Source: Aliidiomarina minuta | GTDB taxonomy: Bacteria; Pseudomonadota; Gammaproteobacteria; Enterobacterales; Alteromonadaceae | DNA length: 64,000 bases | Direction: 5' to 3' | Assembly (NCBI RefSeq): GCF_003987145.1 | Contig: NZ_PIPL01000001.1 | Span: 1,550,001 to 1,614,000 of the forward strand | In this document: positions 16,638 through 24,622 of the stretch, one piece after another | Layout of the letters: every line of letters begins with the position of its first letter | How positions within the stretch are numbered: the stretch's first letter is position 1 | Notes under the pieces: generated by a model | The model's database searches: none | What the model was told of the DNA's origin: nothing | Seen by the model: the letters and a program-made list of their open reading frames with translations, nothing else | Made by a program: the position numbers and the translations under genes

Positions 16638-17228
16638 TCACACCTCTGCGGGCAAACGCAGCATAGGAACCATAGTTGGCGAGGTGCCATATTGAATGTT
16701 TCCGCAAATTTCAAAACCGTAGCGTTGATACAGTGCAATATTTCTGGGGTTTGAAGATTCAAGATATGCCTCGCTCCCCTCTTTATCGCATTGTTGCAGT
16801 GCGTATTTGAGTAATGCAGAACCATGCCCGTTTCCCTGACTGATGGGATCAACGCCTATCAGGGGGAGATACCAATGGGGCTTTGCCGGACGAAAAGAAG
16901 CGCTTTTCTCTATAACTTTGAATACGTCTTCTTGCTGCGAATCCGGAACTGTTTCTGCAATAATAGACGCTAGTCGCTCTTCATCCGGGTCTATGCCCGG
17001 TGGTAGCCATAACGCAGCCCCTTGTTTGTCGCCAGTAATATAGGCACTGCCCTGTGCAAAGGCTTCGCTTCCAAAGGCGCGTATAAAGCTGGGCATGATA
17101 GCAAGATACTGAGCCGCATCGGGCCAGCTCCATCGCGCCATGGGATCGCTGGCAAAGGCCAGGGCTATCGTATGAATAACAGCAGTCTCTTCCTCTGAAG
17201 TGGCTGCTCTGATGTCATGATTCAGCAT
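16638..17228 (-). CDS. GNAT-family N-acetyltransferase
   Basis: 196 residues. The acetyl-CoA loop is 'QGNGHGSALLKYAL' (about 136-149) after the strand 'WYLPLIGVDP', and the motif-B end is 'NPRNIALYQRYGFE'. The N-terminal half ('AFASDPMARWSWPDAAQYL') is typical of the subgroup fused to an aromatic-rich substrate domain. Substrate unknown. It abuts the truncated LysR fragment, so its 3' flank is a rearrangement point. Confidence 0.82.
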   Translation of the reverse strand: MLNHDIRAATSEEETAVIHTIALAFASDPMARWSWPDAAQYLAIMPSFIRAFGSEAFAQGSAYITGDKQGAALWLPPGIDPDEERLASIIAETVPDSQQEDVFKVIEKSASFRPAKPHWYLPLIGVDPISQGNGHGSALLKYALQQCDKEGSEAYLESSNPRNIALYQRYGFEICGNIQYGTSPTMVPMLRLPAEV

Positions 17229-17299
17229 GTTAATCCTGTATATTTTGCTTGTCAGTACTCTATAGACGAATCAGAAGCCTGCCTTTCGACATTCCTCTG

Positions 17300-17761
17300 T
17301 CAGCTATCAGTGACTTGCGCATGAAAGCCAACTGCAATTCGATTCCAGCCGTTAATTTCAATGACCAGCGCTGTTAAATTTGCCAGCTCTTCGTCAGTCA
17401 ATTGCTCGCTAACATGCTGATAAGTTGCCTCAGCTACTTCTTTAGAGCCGGCAAGTAAGGTCAGACTTTCCGCCCAGCTTAAAGCGGCTTGCTCGCGGAC
17501 TGAGAACAGCTCGGTTTCCCGCCAGCCCGCTAAAACATCCAGCCGGGTTTGGGCTTCGCCGTCCTCTCTGGCCTCTGCTGCATGCATTTTCATACAAAAA
17601 GCGCAGCCATTTAACTGCGAAACTCGCAGCTTTATTAAATGGACCAGTTTAGGTTCTATAACTTGCGCTGCGGCCTCACCTAAATCCAGCAGGCTTTTCA
17701 GCAGTTGCGGTTGCAGTTTATACAGTTGTGCCGTTGATAAACGGCTGCCAGATGCAGACAT
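17300..17761 (-). CDS. Carboxymuconolactone decarboxylase/AhpD-like protein
   Basis: 153 residues, all helical, with the AhpD-core motif 'LNGCAFCMKMHAAEAR' (CxxCxxxH) around residues 50-65: two cysteines for peroxidase-type redox and the family His. Such proteins reduce peroxides or act as decarboxylases; many are uncharacterised. An AGGAG site is present. The AraC-type regulator lies 49 bases upstream on the same strand and may control it. Confidence 0.85.
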   Translation of the reverse strand: MSASGSRLSTAQLYKLQPQLLKSLLDLGEAAAQVIEPKLVHLIKLRVSQLNGCAFCMKMHAAEAREDGEAQTRLDVLAGWRETELFSVREQAALSWAESLTLLAGSKEVAEATYQHVSEQLTDEELANLTALVIEINGWNRIAVGFHAQVTDS

Positions 17762-17809
17762 AATAGGTTCTCCTAAGTTCTCACAGAACTCTACTTTAAG
17801 CTGCGAGGC

Positions 17810-18604
17810 TCAGCCTGCCTTGTATAATTGCGACAACTTTCGCTGCCGATACTGGCCCGGACTCTGGCCACAGAACTGGCGAAACTGGCGTACAAAATGA
17901 GCCTGGTCGTAATAACCAAGAGAAAAAGCGAGATCCGTTAATCTCTGCTCTGGCCGGGTTCGAATCAGATAACGCGCTCGCTTAAGACGCTGCCATGTAT
18001 AGAGCTGGCCGGGGGACACGCCGACATGCAGCTGAAACTGACGTTCCAGTGTGCGCCGCCCCACGCCTTTGCTTTTCAAAAAACTACGGATTTCCTGCGG
18101 TGCCCTAAGCCCCGCCTCCTGCCAGAACTGAACAGCCCCAGCGACAGGTGCACGCCTTTGCATATGCTGCAGGAAAAAGCTGTCCAATTGCTGGGTATTG
18201 AAAGGCCCTTTGTCTGAAACCAACTCACACAATAAAGATAACCATGGTAAACCAGTTAACCCACCCGCCGTTGCTTCCTTCACTTCAGCCATCGACAGCC
18301 CGAATAAGGCATAAAAACCACCAGGGGTGAAACGAATTCCCAGACTCTGCTCATCAGGACGCCATAATTGCTGACTATTCACTCTGCTAAGACTGAAATG
18401 ACATGCCTCTGCCCTGGCATCCTGTAACGGTATAGTCAGAGTCGAACCGCCGTCAGGATACAGCCGATATGACTCTGACTCACCTTGTGGTCGTAATAGG
18501 TAGTAGTGCTCAATCCAGGGGCGAAGCGCCGGCGCCGGTCGCCGACTACGCCAGCCCAGTTGGGTTTGCTGTAGCTCACTCAAGCCGAATGCATGAAATG
18601 TCAT
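17810..18604 (-). CDS. AraC-family transcriptional regulator
   Basis: 264 residues. The N-terminal ligand domain (about 15-130) resembles the DUF6597 type ('RPWIEHYYLLRP'). A C-terminal AraC/XylS double HTH (about 165-255) ends with 'RLTDLAFSLGYYDQAHFVRQFRQFCGQSPGQYR', the consensus second helix-turn-helix. The ribosome site GAGGT is seven bases from the ATG. The likely target is the AhpD-like gene downstream. The inducer is unknown. Confidence 0.87.
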   Translation of the reverse strand: MTFHAFGLSELQQTQLGWRSRRPAPALRPWIEHYYLLRPQGESESYRLYPDGGSTLTIPLQDARAEACHFSLSRVNSQQLWRPDEQSLGIRFTPGGFYALFGLSMAEVKEATAGGLTGLPWLSLLCELVSDKGPFNTQQLDSFFLQHMQRRAPVAGAVQFWQEAGLRAPQEIRSFLKSKGVGRRTLERQFQLHVGVSPGQLYTWQRLKRARYLIRTRPEQRLTDLAFSLGYYDQAHFVRQFRQFCGQSPGQYRQRKLSQLYKAG

Positions 18605-18653
18605 TTGAATACCTCACCCCCCGGGGCCTTCCATATTTACCGCCCTTCCCCAC

Positions 18654-19145
18654 TCATACATTGCCTTGGTATAGATCACTAATGTTAGTTGGTTGTCTTA
18701 TCGTGAACCAATACACCCAGACAAGAATAGCCACTTGCAGCGGAGCCCGGATAAGTAGATAAACCGGTCCCCATTCATGGCCGCCCATAGGAATATAGTT
18801 CAGAGCCGCGTAAATATTCGCCGGGAAAAACAGAATCAGCACCGCCGCCGCTAACCATCCCGCGAGCCGCCTGTAATTTGAAATGAGAAAGCCCAGAGCA
18901 ATGGTGAACTCTAGCAACCCCGAACCGTACACAAGACCCAAACGCATAGGCACCCAGGACGGTAGCATCTGAACCATAGCCTCGGTTTGCACAAAGTGAC
19001 CGATGCCGGTAAAGATAAACAACGCACTCAACCCTATCGCGGCTGCGCTTCGGGTATTAAATTCACGATGGCTAGCAGCTGACATCCCCCAGGCCAGCAG
19101 GTAGGGGGTCATCATGAGAGCCAGCATAATGATGGGCGTTATCAT
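18654..19145 (-). CDS. DoxX-like integral membrane protein
   Basis: 163 residues, about four to five transmembrane helices; 'FIFTGIGHFVQTEAMVQMLPSWVP' and 'GSGLLEFTIALGFLI' follow the DoxX-like pattern. These proteins partner redox or thiosulfate functions in some species but mostly lack a known role. It lies downstream of the short ABA4-like gene on the same strand, under the TetR divergent promoter. Confidence 0.72.
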   Translation of the reverse strand: MITPIIMLALMMTPYLLAWGMSAASHREFNTRSAAAIGLSALFIFTGIGHFVQTEAMVQMLPSWVPMRLGLVYGSGLLEFTIALGFLISNYRRLAGWLAAAVLILFFPANIYAALNYIPMGGHEWGPVYLLIRAPLQVAILVWVYWFTIRQPTNISDLYQGNV

Positions 19146-19207
19146 AGATTAGTATCTCCAATTCATGTACCGATTGCGACTGAGCATGGTGCCTTGTATT
19201 ACAATAA

Positions 19208-19426
19208 CTACAGCAACCAGACCAGTAACATAAGACTCCACACCAGTTCCTCATGATGCAAGTACCAGAAGGCTGCTAGCAGCCCCGCATAAAGTATGCT
19301 TAAAGCGATAGCGACCAGCCCGATAACATAACGTTCCCAACTGATCCTTCGTGGTGAGAGCATCAGCACGAGCCAGGCGGGGATCGTTAATAAACCCGCA
19401 GCAGAAAAGAATAATTCAAGTGACAT
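19208..19426 (-). CDS. Short ABA4/DUF4281-like membrane protein, probably truncated
   Basis: 72 residues from the ATG at 19426 (GAGGAATGGT ahead), with two helices and 'LTIPAWLVLMLSPRRISW', which resembles the start of ABA4-like (DUF4281) proteins of about 140 residues. The sequence stops at the point where the family would continue, and the remaining 62 bases to the next gene do not restore it. It is either a naturally short relative or a 5' fragment. It is the first gene under the TetR operators. Confidence 0.5.
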   Translation of the reverse strand: MSLELFFSAAGLLTIPAWLVLMLSPRRISWERYVIGLVAIALSILYAGLLAAFWYLHHEELVWSLMLLVWLL

Positions 19427-19438
19427 ACCATTCCTCAT

Positions 19439-19497
19439 CTAGACACTGTCTAGTTGCGACAAAAGCAAGAATAATTGCTAAACTAGACAGTGTCAAG
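19439..19497. promoter_or_regulatory. Two TetR operators in the divergent promoter
   Basis: Site 1 is a perfect 15-bp palindrome CTAGACACTGTCTAG (19439-19453). Site 2, CTAGACAGTGTCAAG (19483-19497), has the same half-site CTAGACA with one mismatch in the other arm. The centres are 44 bases apart, between the tetR-like gene (+) and the ABA4-like/DoxX-like genes (-), as expected for an autoregulating TetR repressor. Site 2 lies about 23 bases from the tetR start. Confidence 0.75.
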
Positions 19498-19519
19498 AAT
19501 ATAGGGAGTCAACTAAATA

Positions 19520-20167
19520 ATGGCCGCAGCTAACAAACCGGGTTACCACCACGGTGATTTGCGAACGAGTTTATTGAAAGCCGCAGAATCCGTTTTACAG
19601 GATCGGGGCATGGAGGGCTTTACGCTTCGCGAATGTGCTCGCCGCGCCAATGTTTCGCACGGCGCGCCAGCTCATCATTTCGGTGAGGTGCGCGGGTTAA
19701 TGTCTGCATTAGCGACTGAGAGCTTCATGCAACTGGATAACTTAATGCAGCACCACAGAAAGGAAGCACCCAGCGACCCTTTTTCTCAGTTACAGGCTGC
19801 AGGGCTGGCTTATGTAGAGTACGCGAGTGCTCATCGGGCTCGCTTCCAATTAATGTTTCGCACCGACCGTTTAGACAAAGAAAACGAGAGGTTACAAGAG
19901 GCAGGCGAACGGGTTTACGCCCATCTGGACACAACAATGCGACAAGTCAACGAGGATGCAGGAGGAGACGAAAAGCTCCTGGCCGATAAAACAGCCCTTG
20001 CCTGGTCACTTGTACATGGTTTTGCTACCTTGCTGCTCGAAAACACCGATTTTGCCGAGCAGGTCCACGCTGACCCAAAAGGGCCTGGCAATATGATGAA
20101 ACGAATCCTCAGTTTAAGCGGCCTCGCCCTGACCGCTACTTCACCGCCTGAGATTATAAAAAAATAA
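19520..20167 (+). CDS. TetR-family transcriptional regulator
   Basis: 215 residues. TetR_N HTH occupies about 8-56: 'GYHHGDLRTSLLKAAESVL' then 'FTLRECARRANVSHGAPAHHFG'. The C-terminal ligand domain resembles TetR_C_33/WHG-type, with 'ALAWSLVHGFATLL'. It binds DNA in the cytosol and is probably autoregulatory through the two operators just upstream. The divergent membrane-protein genes are the likely regulon. The ligand is unknown. Confidence 0.9.
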   Translation: MAAANKPGYHHGDLRTSLLKAAESVLQDRGMEGFTLRECARRANVSHGAPAHHFGEVRGLMSALATESFMQLDNLMQHHRKEAPSDPFSQLQAAGLAYVEYASAHRARFQLMFRTDRLDKENERLQEAGERVYAHLDTTMRQVNEDAGGDEKLLADKTALAWSLVHGFATLLLENTDFAEQVHADPKGPGNMMKRILSLSGLALTATSPPEIIKK

Positions 20168-20183
20168 AACGCGGATCAGCTTA

Positions 20184-20564
20184 TTACTTCATACTTCGAG
20201 GCTTATCTTCAGGTTGCCACAGCCCCATCCCGAATCCGTCAGGATCTACAAAATCAGCACTCCACCCACCGGGGGCTTCTTCAACCGGCGTAACTATTGT
20301 GACTCCTTTTTCCGAAAGTTCAGCCACTATGTCGTCAATACCACCGTCCGCCAGTTCAAAAACAAGCGCGGGTGTATTGCCGCGTTTGCCTTCCATCTGA
20401 AAAAATATAATATCAAGGCCCTCCAGGCTACCTGAGAGCCAGAAGGGATCGGCTCCTCCCTCACGGCTCAAATGAATACCCAGAACGTCCTGATAGAAAG
20501 ACTCAGTGCGGACAATGTCGGAAACGTAAAAAACCAGGGATACGCGGTGCGGTTTAGGAAGCAT
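20184..20564 (-). CDS. VOC-family (glyoxalase-fold) protein
   Basis: 126 residues. 'RVSLVFYVSDIVRTESFYQDVLGIHL' opens the first VOC module and 'GGWSADFVDPDGFGMGLWQPE' closes the second, with the DPDG turn. The Glu and His metal positions are not obvious, so it may bind a ligand without catalysis, like bleomycin-resistance-type members. The ribosome site AGAGG is six bases from the ATG. It lies 12 bases downstream of the ECF sigma gene and is probably cotranscribed. Confidence 0.8.
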   Translation of the reverse strand: MLPKPHRVSLVFYVSDIVRTESFYQDVLGIHLSREGGADPFWLSGSLEGLDIIFFQMEGKRGNTPALVFELADGGIDDIVAELSEKGVTIVTPVEEAPGGWSADFVDPDGFGMGLWQPEDKPRSMK

Positions 20565-20576
20565 TGTGACCTCTTT

Positions 20577-21221
20577 TTATATGGTAGAAAGCTTATTACT
20601 CTCTTGTTGCCGCGCCCGCGGATTTTGTGAGCATCTGACAATAAAAAGATGCCCATCTGGATCGTGACTGGCAAAAACGCCCCCGAGATTACGCAGAAGA
20701 GGCCTCAAGGCTTCGCGGATAGCTCCGTAAGAAAGGTTGAGGTTCAGGCTTGTCATATTCTCTGGAATGGCAATGTCACTGCGGGCGAAAGCCTTTCTAA
20801 TGCCTCGAATACGCTGGCGCAAAGCTGCATCTGAGATAGAAAGAAGATAACTAATCTCAGTACGGGAGTGACCGGAAACAGCCAGAGCCGCCGTCACCCG
20901 CAACGCCTTCGGCAAGCTACGCAGAAAAAAAGCAATATCGACAGAAGGTGAAGAAGTCGGAAAATATTCTGCTGCTGAACAATCACTTTGCCAGTGTGTC
21001 TCACGAAGCCGACGCCTAAGCGCCGAACGAGCATCAAAGGCAGCACGTCGCTTTATGGCACCCATCATCCAGCGGCGATTTTCAGGTGCAGAAAAATCCA
21101 GCCGTCCAGCCGAAATAGCAGCAACCAACACTTCTTGTACAATATCTTCGGCCTCATTTTGCCGTCTCGCATAGCGGCGTGCAGCTTCTAGTAATAGCCT
21201 GTACGGTAGCTTCTTAACCAT
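20577..21221 (-). CDS. ECF-type RNA polymerase sigma factor
   Basis: 214 residues from the ATG at 21221 with AGGTGAG; a longer in-frame start would add an unrelated hydrophobic leader. Region 2: 'LEAARRYARRQNEAEDIVQEVLVAAI' (-10 recognition). Region 4: 'LPKALRVTAALAVSGHSRTEISYLLSISDAALRQRIRGI' (-35 recognition). A C-terminal tail of about 65 residues includes 'GVFASHDPDGHLFIVR'. No anti-sigma gene is adjacent, so control may lie in this tail. The VOC gene follows in the same unit. Confidence 0.8.
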   Translation of the reverse strand: MVKKLPYRLLLEAARRYARRQNEAEDIVQEVLVAAISAGRLDFSAPENRRWMMGAIKRRAAFDARSALRRRLRETHWQSDCSAAEYFPTSSPSVDIAFFLRSLPKALRVTAALAVSGHSRTEISYLLSISDAALRQRIRGIRKAFARSDIAIPENMTSLNLNLSYGAIREALRPLLRNLGGVFASHDPDGHLFIVRCSQNPRARQQESNKLSTI

Positions 21222-21488
21222 GGATAGCTCACCTTTTAAGTCACCTATGAACCTGACAATGACACAACCCGTTGTTGCTGTCATCACCCAGGTTATCGCG
21301 GCAGCAAGATGCAGACTGAGTGCTGCCATCAACAAGGCAAGCGCGCCCCCCAACTCCTGTGCCATCTCTGACATTGCCGACGCAGAACCGGCTTTTTCAG
21401 TCGAGCCAGATCTCTACATGCCGGCCATGCCACCCCTGCAATTGATCAACAAACTGAAACACTGGTGGCACGGCCGTCGACGTAAGGG

Positions 21489-21806
21489 TCAAATCCCATA
21501 ATCACGCTCGACCCTGGCGATTCTGACGCGAAAATGAGAGTACCACTGCTGATGACCCAGCCGCTGAGCTTCCAGATGTTCCGTATTTTTCTTCCAATTC
21601 TTTATGGATTCCAGGTTGTCCCAGTATGAGACCGTAATGCCTAAGTCTTCCTTGACCGATTCAATGCCCAGAAACCCTGGCTGCTGCGCCGCCAGCTCTA
21701 CCATACGGGTAGCCATATCGTCATAACCCTTGTCACCTGCAGTACGATGACTGCTAAAGATTACAGCGTAATAAGGCGGTTCAGGGGTGGGGGCTATATC
21801 TGACAT
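21489..21806 (-). CDS. Antibiotic biosynthesis monooxygenase (ABM)-domain protein
   Basis: 105 residues from the ATG at 21806, preceded by GGAGG. The dimeric ferredoxin-like ABM fold is recognisable in 'YYAVIFSSHRTAGDKGYDDMATRMVELAAQQPGFLGIESV' and 'ITVSYWDNLESIKNWKKNTEHLEAQ'. Relatives include heme-degrading and quinol monooxygenases. No heme-ligating Asn/His pattern stands out, so the activity is unknown. The 267 bases down to the sigma gene carry no convincing gene. Confidence 0.82.
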   Translation of the reverse strand: MSDIAPTPEPPYYAVIFSSHRTAGDKGYDDMATRMVELAAQQPGFLGIESVKEDLGITVSYWDNLESIKNWKKNTEHLEAQRLGHQQWYSHFRVRIARVERDYGI

Positions 21807-21837
21807 TGAGTCCTCCGGGGATTTAATCCTTAGGCAA

Positions 21838-22128
21838 CTATTCCTGAGGAAACTTATGAACAACCGGGTTTTCTATTACCGTATTGGCTTCGGCGCGCTC
21901 GATTATTTTGAGCAATACAGATTGAATCGCTTCATCTTCGCGGGCATCTTTTTCACTGCTAAAGCTTTGTGTTTGCGGTTCAGCACCTTCTTCCGATAAG
22001 AAAGTAATAACCACTTCTGTGGCAACCTCAGTAGTGTCACCGAAATAGTCCAAAGACACCTGCGGATAACCTTTAAAACCCCGTTTCACTCGCTTCGAAA
22101 TACGCTTTTTTGCTTTATCCACATTCAT
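21838..22128 (-). CDS. Conserved hypothetical protein
   Basis: 96 residues, soluble, basic at the start (MNVDKAKKRISKRVKRGFKG) and acidic later, with alternating strands around 'PQVSLDYFGDTTEVATEVVITFLSEEG'. AAAGGA lies six bases before the ATG. I recognise no catalytic motif or family. It ends 32 bases before the ABM gene on the same strand, perhaps in one operon. Confidence 0.6.
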   Translation of the reverse strand: MNVDKAKKRISKRVKRGFKGYPQVSLDYFGDTTEVATEVVITFLSEEGAEPQTQSFSSEKDAREDEAIQSVLLKIIERAEANTVIENPVVHKFPQE

Positions 22129-22321
22129 TATTGAATCCTTTGTTTATTCATAATGGCTCCAGAGCTGCAGCACTTTCACCAGAACAGCTTTATTCCGCTT
22201 GCCCATGATAACAATTGGCTGATGGGACTCAGCGGTTTCAGCAATCAAGCGATAGGTTTAACTTTCAATCAAACTGTACGCCTTCCTGTACGTACGTCAA
22301 GACGGACGCTTTTACCCTGTC

Positions 22322-22918
22322 TTAGGCGGCACAACTGGGAAGCGTTTCAAAATCACTTTGCATATCATCATCCAATTTGGTGACATCCAGGTTTCTCAGA
22401 AATAAGAAAAAGTCTTCCTCATCACTGGTTTTTAAATACAGGTTCAGCCTTGAATCGCCCCAGGAAAAATCATCATCACGACAGGCAGAAACCAGATTCA
22501 AATCTATATTGCCAGCACCACCGTCGTGATTTCGACGGTACTCTTTTATCGCTTGCTGAGCGTTATACATGGTAAGTGCGTCTTCTTCTGACAGCTGCAT
22601 AACTGTGATGCTTTCATTTTCCTTGAGGCCTTTTGTTAAACTATCAGGGAGCCTGTAGTCATCATTAATGATTACGGGAAACTGATGCTTAAAGCTGGTG
22701 TCAGGGTCGTCAGTTCGGAAGCTAAAATCTATAACGACATCACCGTCACGCACATTGAGTCCCTCAGGGGTTTTTACCGCAACCAGCAACTGCTGGGGGT
22801 CCATCTCCAATGGGTTCAGCCGGACCATTTTAATCATCGTGCCTATTGGAATGCTCGTGCATGCGGTAAGTAGAACCAGTACACCGATTAATAGAACTAT
22901 TTTATTATTTGTCATCAT
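22322..22918 (-). CDS. Putative lipoprotein of unknown function
   Basis: 198 residues from the ATG at 22918. The signal peptide ends in the lipobox LTAC (acylated Cys about residue 20). The mature part has 'VDPEG'-like turns, an Asp-rich 'FRTDDPDTSFKHQFPVIINDDY' stretch and a second half with 'NIDLNLVSACRDDDF'. Likely anchored to the outer or inner membrane. Family not recognised. Confidence 0.68.
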   Translation of the reverse strand: MMTNNKIVLLIGVLVLLTACTSIPIGTMIKMVRLNPLEMDPQQLLVAVKTPEGLNVRDGDVVIDFSFRTDDPDTSFKHQFPVIINDDYRLPDSLTKGLKENESITVMQLSEEDALTMYNAQQAIKEYRRNHDGGAGNIDLNLVSACRDDDFSWGDSRLNLYLKTSDEEDFFLFLRNLDVTKLDDDMQSDFETLPSCAA

Positions 22919-23101
22919 TAATCCCAATTATAAGGAAGGTCAAAGCCACAACCTGCGATTTATGGGACCCCTGCTTTAACAGGAAGTTGCAATGCCTGGA
23001 AATGGCATTTAGGTGTTTATTTGGTCGAAGTCTCACATTCATTTACCAAGAAGGCCGACTAAAATGTATTCAGCTGAAATCATAATTGCAAGGACGCAGT
23101 G

Positions 23102-23962
23102 ATGTTAAAATTATCTAAACGCCTTTTTCTCTATTGCCTTATTCATTGCACCTGCACTGTGTTTCCCGTGCAAGCTTCCATGCAGGCCCAGTTAGCACAG
23201 GTCTATGAGCAGACAAACGCCAGCCCCGTCAGTGACTATTTAGTCAGTGAAAAATATGACGGTGTACGCGCTATCTGGACCGGCGAACAACTGCTGACCC
23301 GCAATGGTAACCAGGTTCCCGCCCCCGAGTGGTTCATTGCGCCCTTACCTGACGTCTGGCTGGATGGTGAGCTCTGGACACAACGGCAGGATTTCGAGGC
23401 TTTGAGTTCCATTGTGCGAACCCAGATTCCTGATGATAATGACTGGCGCCAGATCAGTTATATGGTATTTGATATGCCTGATACGCAGCTTCCCTTTGAA
23501 CAACGCTACAAAAACTACTCAGCCCTGATTAAGCAGATAGATGCTGCGCATATCAAGGCAATAAAGCAGCAGCGTTTTAATTCCCATCATGCCTTAAGCG
23601 AGCACCTGCAAGCCCTGGTTGAAGAAGGTGCCGAAGGCCTGATGCTGCATTTAGCCAGCGCCCACCATCGCCCCGGCAGAAACGATGCATTGTTGAAGTT
23701 AAAACCTTATTTCGATGCCGAAGCCGAGGTGATTGCGCATTTACCCGGCAGAGGCAAATACACAGATATGCTGGGTGCTTTACGGGTGAGAAATAAGCAA
23801 GGAATTGAGTTCTCGGTGGGTACCGGCTTCACCGATGCCGAACGCGCCAATCCCCCACCTATCGGTAGTGTGATTACGTACAAATATCATGGCTACACCA
23901 ATAACGGCCTGCCACGTTTTGCCAGCTTTCTAAGGATTCGGGACGACCTCGAGTATGAGTGA
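23102..23962 (+). CDS. ligE: ATP-dependent DNA ligase with signal peptide (Lig E type)
   Basis: 286 residues. Motif I is KYDGVR with the adenylated Lys51; then 'RNG' (motif Ia/III region), 'WLDGELW' (motif III), 'EGLMLHL' (motif IV), 'LLKLKPYFDAEAEVI' (motif V) and a C-terminal OB fold. Length and the N-terminal hydrophobic leader (about 1-26) match periplasmic Lig E, the minimal bacterial ATP-dependent ligase associated with competent or biofilm-forming Gram-negatives. I use ATG 23102 (AAGGA seven bases upstream); a GTG three bases earlier is possible. The TA pair ends 8 bases away, convergently. Confidence 0.9.
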   Translation: MLKLSKRLFLYCLIHCTCTVFPVQASMQAQLAQVYEQTNASPVSDYLVSEKYDGVRAIWTGEQLLTRNGNQVPAPEWFIAPLPDVWLDGELWTQRQDFEALSSIVRTQIPDDNDWRQISYMVFDMPDTQLPFEQRYKNYSALIKQIDAAHIKAIKQQRFNSHHALSEHLQALVEEGAEGLMLHLASAHHRPGRNDALLKLKPYFDAEAEVIAHLPGRGKYTDMLGALRVRNKQGIEFSVGTGFTDAERANPPPIGSVITYKYHGYTNNGLPRFASFLRIRDDLEYE

Positions 23963-23970
23963 AGAAAAAA

Positions 23971-24276
23971 TCATTCTGGTAGTTCCAGCATATAAGCGCG
24001 AAACTGCCACTCTTCTCGCATAACGTGCAGGATAAAAACCTGCATCTCGTCTTCACGATAAAAAATGCGCAACGGGGACACTATTAACTCTCTGTAGATT
24101 GAATCAGGTAGCTCGGGGGGAATACGTCCAGATTGAGGATAATCTTCTAAGCACTCGATTTTTTCAAAAACCGTTTGAATCAAGCTGCGTGCCGCAGCAA
24201 AGTTGTCCAGGGCAATGTACTCAGCAACTGCATCCAGATCCTGCAATGCTGGCTCTGTCCAGATTACTTTAGCCAT
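23971..24276 (-). CDS. RelE/ParE-family toxin
   Basis: 101 residues with the ParE-type fold: 'VIWTEPALQDLDAVAEYIALDNFAAARSLIQTVFEKIECLEDYPQSGR', then 'YRELIVSPLRIFYREDEMQVFILHVMREEW'. ParE members poison gyrase; RelE members cut ribosomal mRNA. The helical-hairpin start here favours ParE. It overlaps the Phd-type antitoxin by 13 bases, the usual antitoxin-first arrangement. No truncation is seen, so the toxin should be functional. Confidence 0.9.
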   Translation of the reverse strand: MAKVIWTEPALQDLDAVAEYIALDNFAAARSLIQTVFEKIECLEDYPQSGRIPPELPDSIYRELIVSPLRIFYREDEMQVFILHVMREEWQFRAYMLELPE

Positions 24277-24521
24277 TTGCTCATTTTCTCTCTGGCCTCA
24301 CTTTGACTGTGTGTATTTCCCTTTAACACAGCCCGCTCTCCCCGTGAAAGCCCTTCCAGCAATTCAAGCCGACGCTGCATAAACTCATAATCCTGAACAT
24401 CAACAAGATAAGCTGACGGCTGGCCATGCTCGGTAATCAGCACCGGCTCCTTTGAACGATGAAGGTCGTCCAGGATTTTCGTAGCCTGGCGTTTAAGGTT
24501 GGTAACCAATTCAACTTTCAT
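24264..24521 (-). CDS. Phd/YefM-family antitoxin
   Basis: 85 residues from the ATG at 24521 (AGGGTGA ahead). The N-terminal Phd/YefM DNA-binding fold reads 'VTNLKRQATKILDDLHRSKEPVLITEHGQPSAYLVDVQDYE'. The C-terminal part (about 55-85) is the toxin-binding helix. It represses its own promoter together with the toxin. A direct repeat upstream (24547-24564) is a likely operator. Confidence 0.9.
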   Translation of the reverse strand: MKVELVTNLKRQATKILDDLHRSKEPVLITEHGQPSAYLVDVQDYEFMQRRLELLEGLSRGERAVLKGNTHSQSEAREKMSKWLK

Positions 24522-24546
24522 GAATTCACCCTGATTCAAATCAACT

Positions 24547-24564
24547 GTATCACTATAGTATCAC
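24547..24564 (-). promoter_or_regulatory. Putative operator of the Phd/ParE operon
   Basis: GTATCAC occurs twice (24547-24553 and 24558-24564) around the symmetric core ACTATAGT, 26 bases upstream of the antitoxin start. This fits a Phd-type autorepression site. No binding data can be derived from sequence alone. Confidence 0.4.
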
Positions 24565-24622
24565 TTCAAAAGTTGAGCAACCACGGAGGGGTAAGTAATA
24601 TATGAACTTGTCAGTCTGAACA

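Noticed and set aside
21220..21501. A plus-strand open frame of 93 codons opposite the start of the ECF sigma gene, ending LKHWWHGRRRKGQIP, slightly reminiscent of the first half of DUF1127.
   Set aside because: No ribosome site, overlap with convergent and divergent genes at both ends, and the DUF1127 core does not continue. The opposite strand is only a hydrophobic leader without signals.
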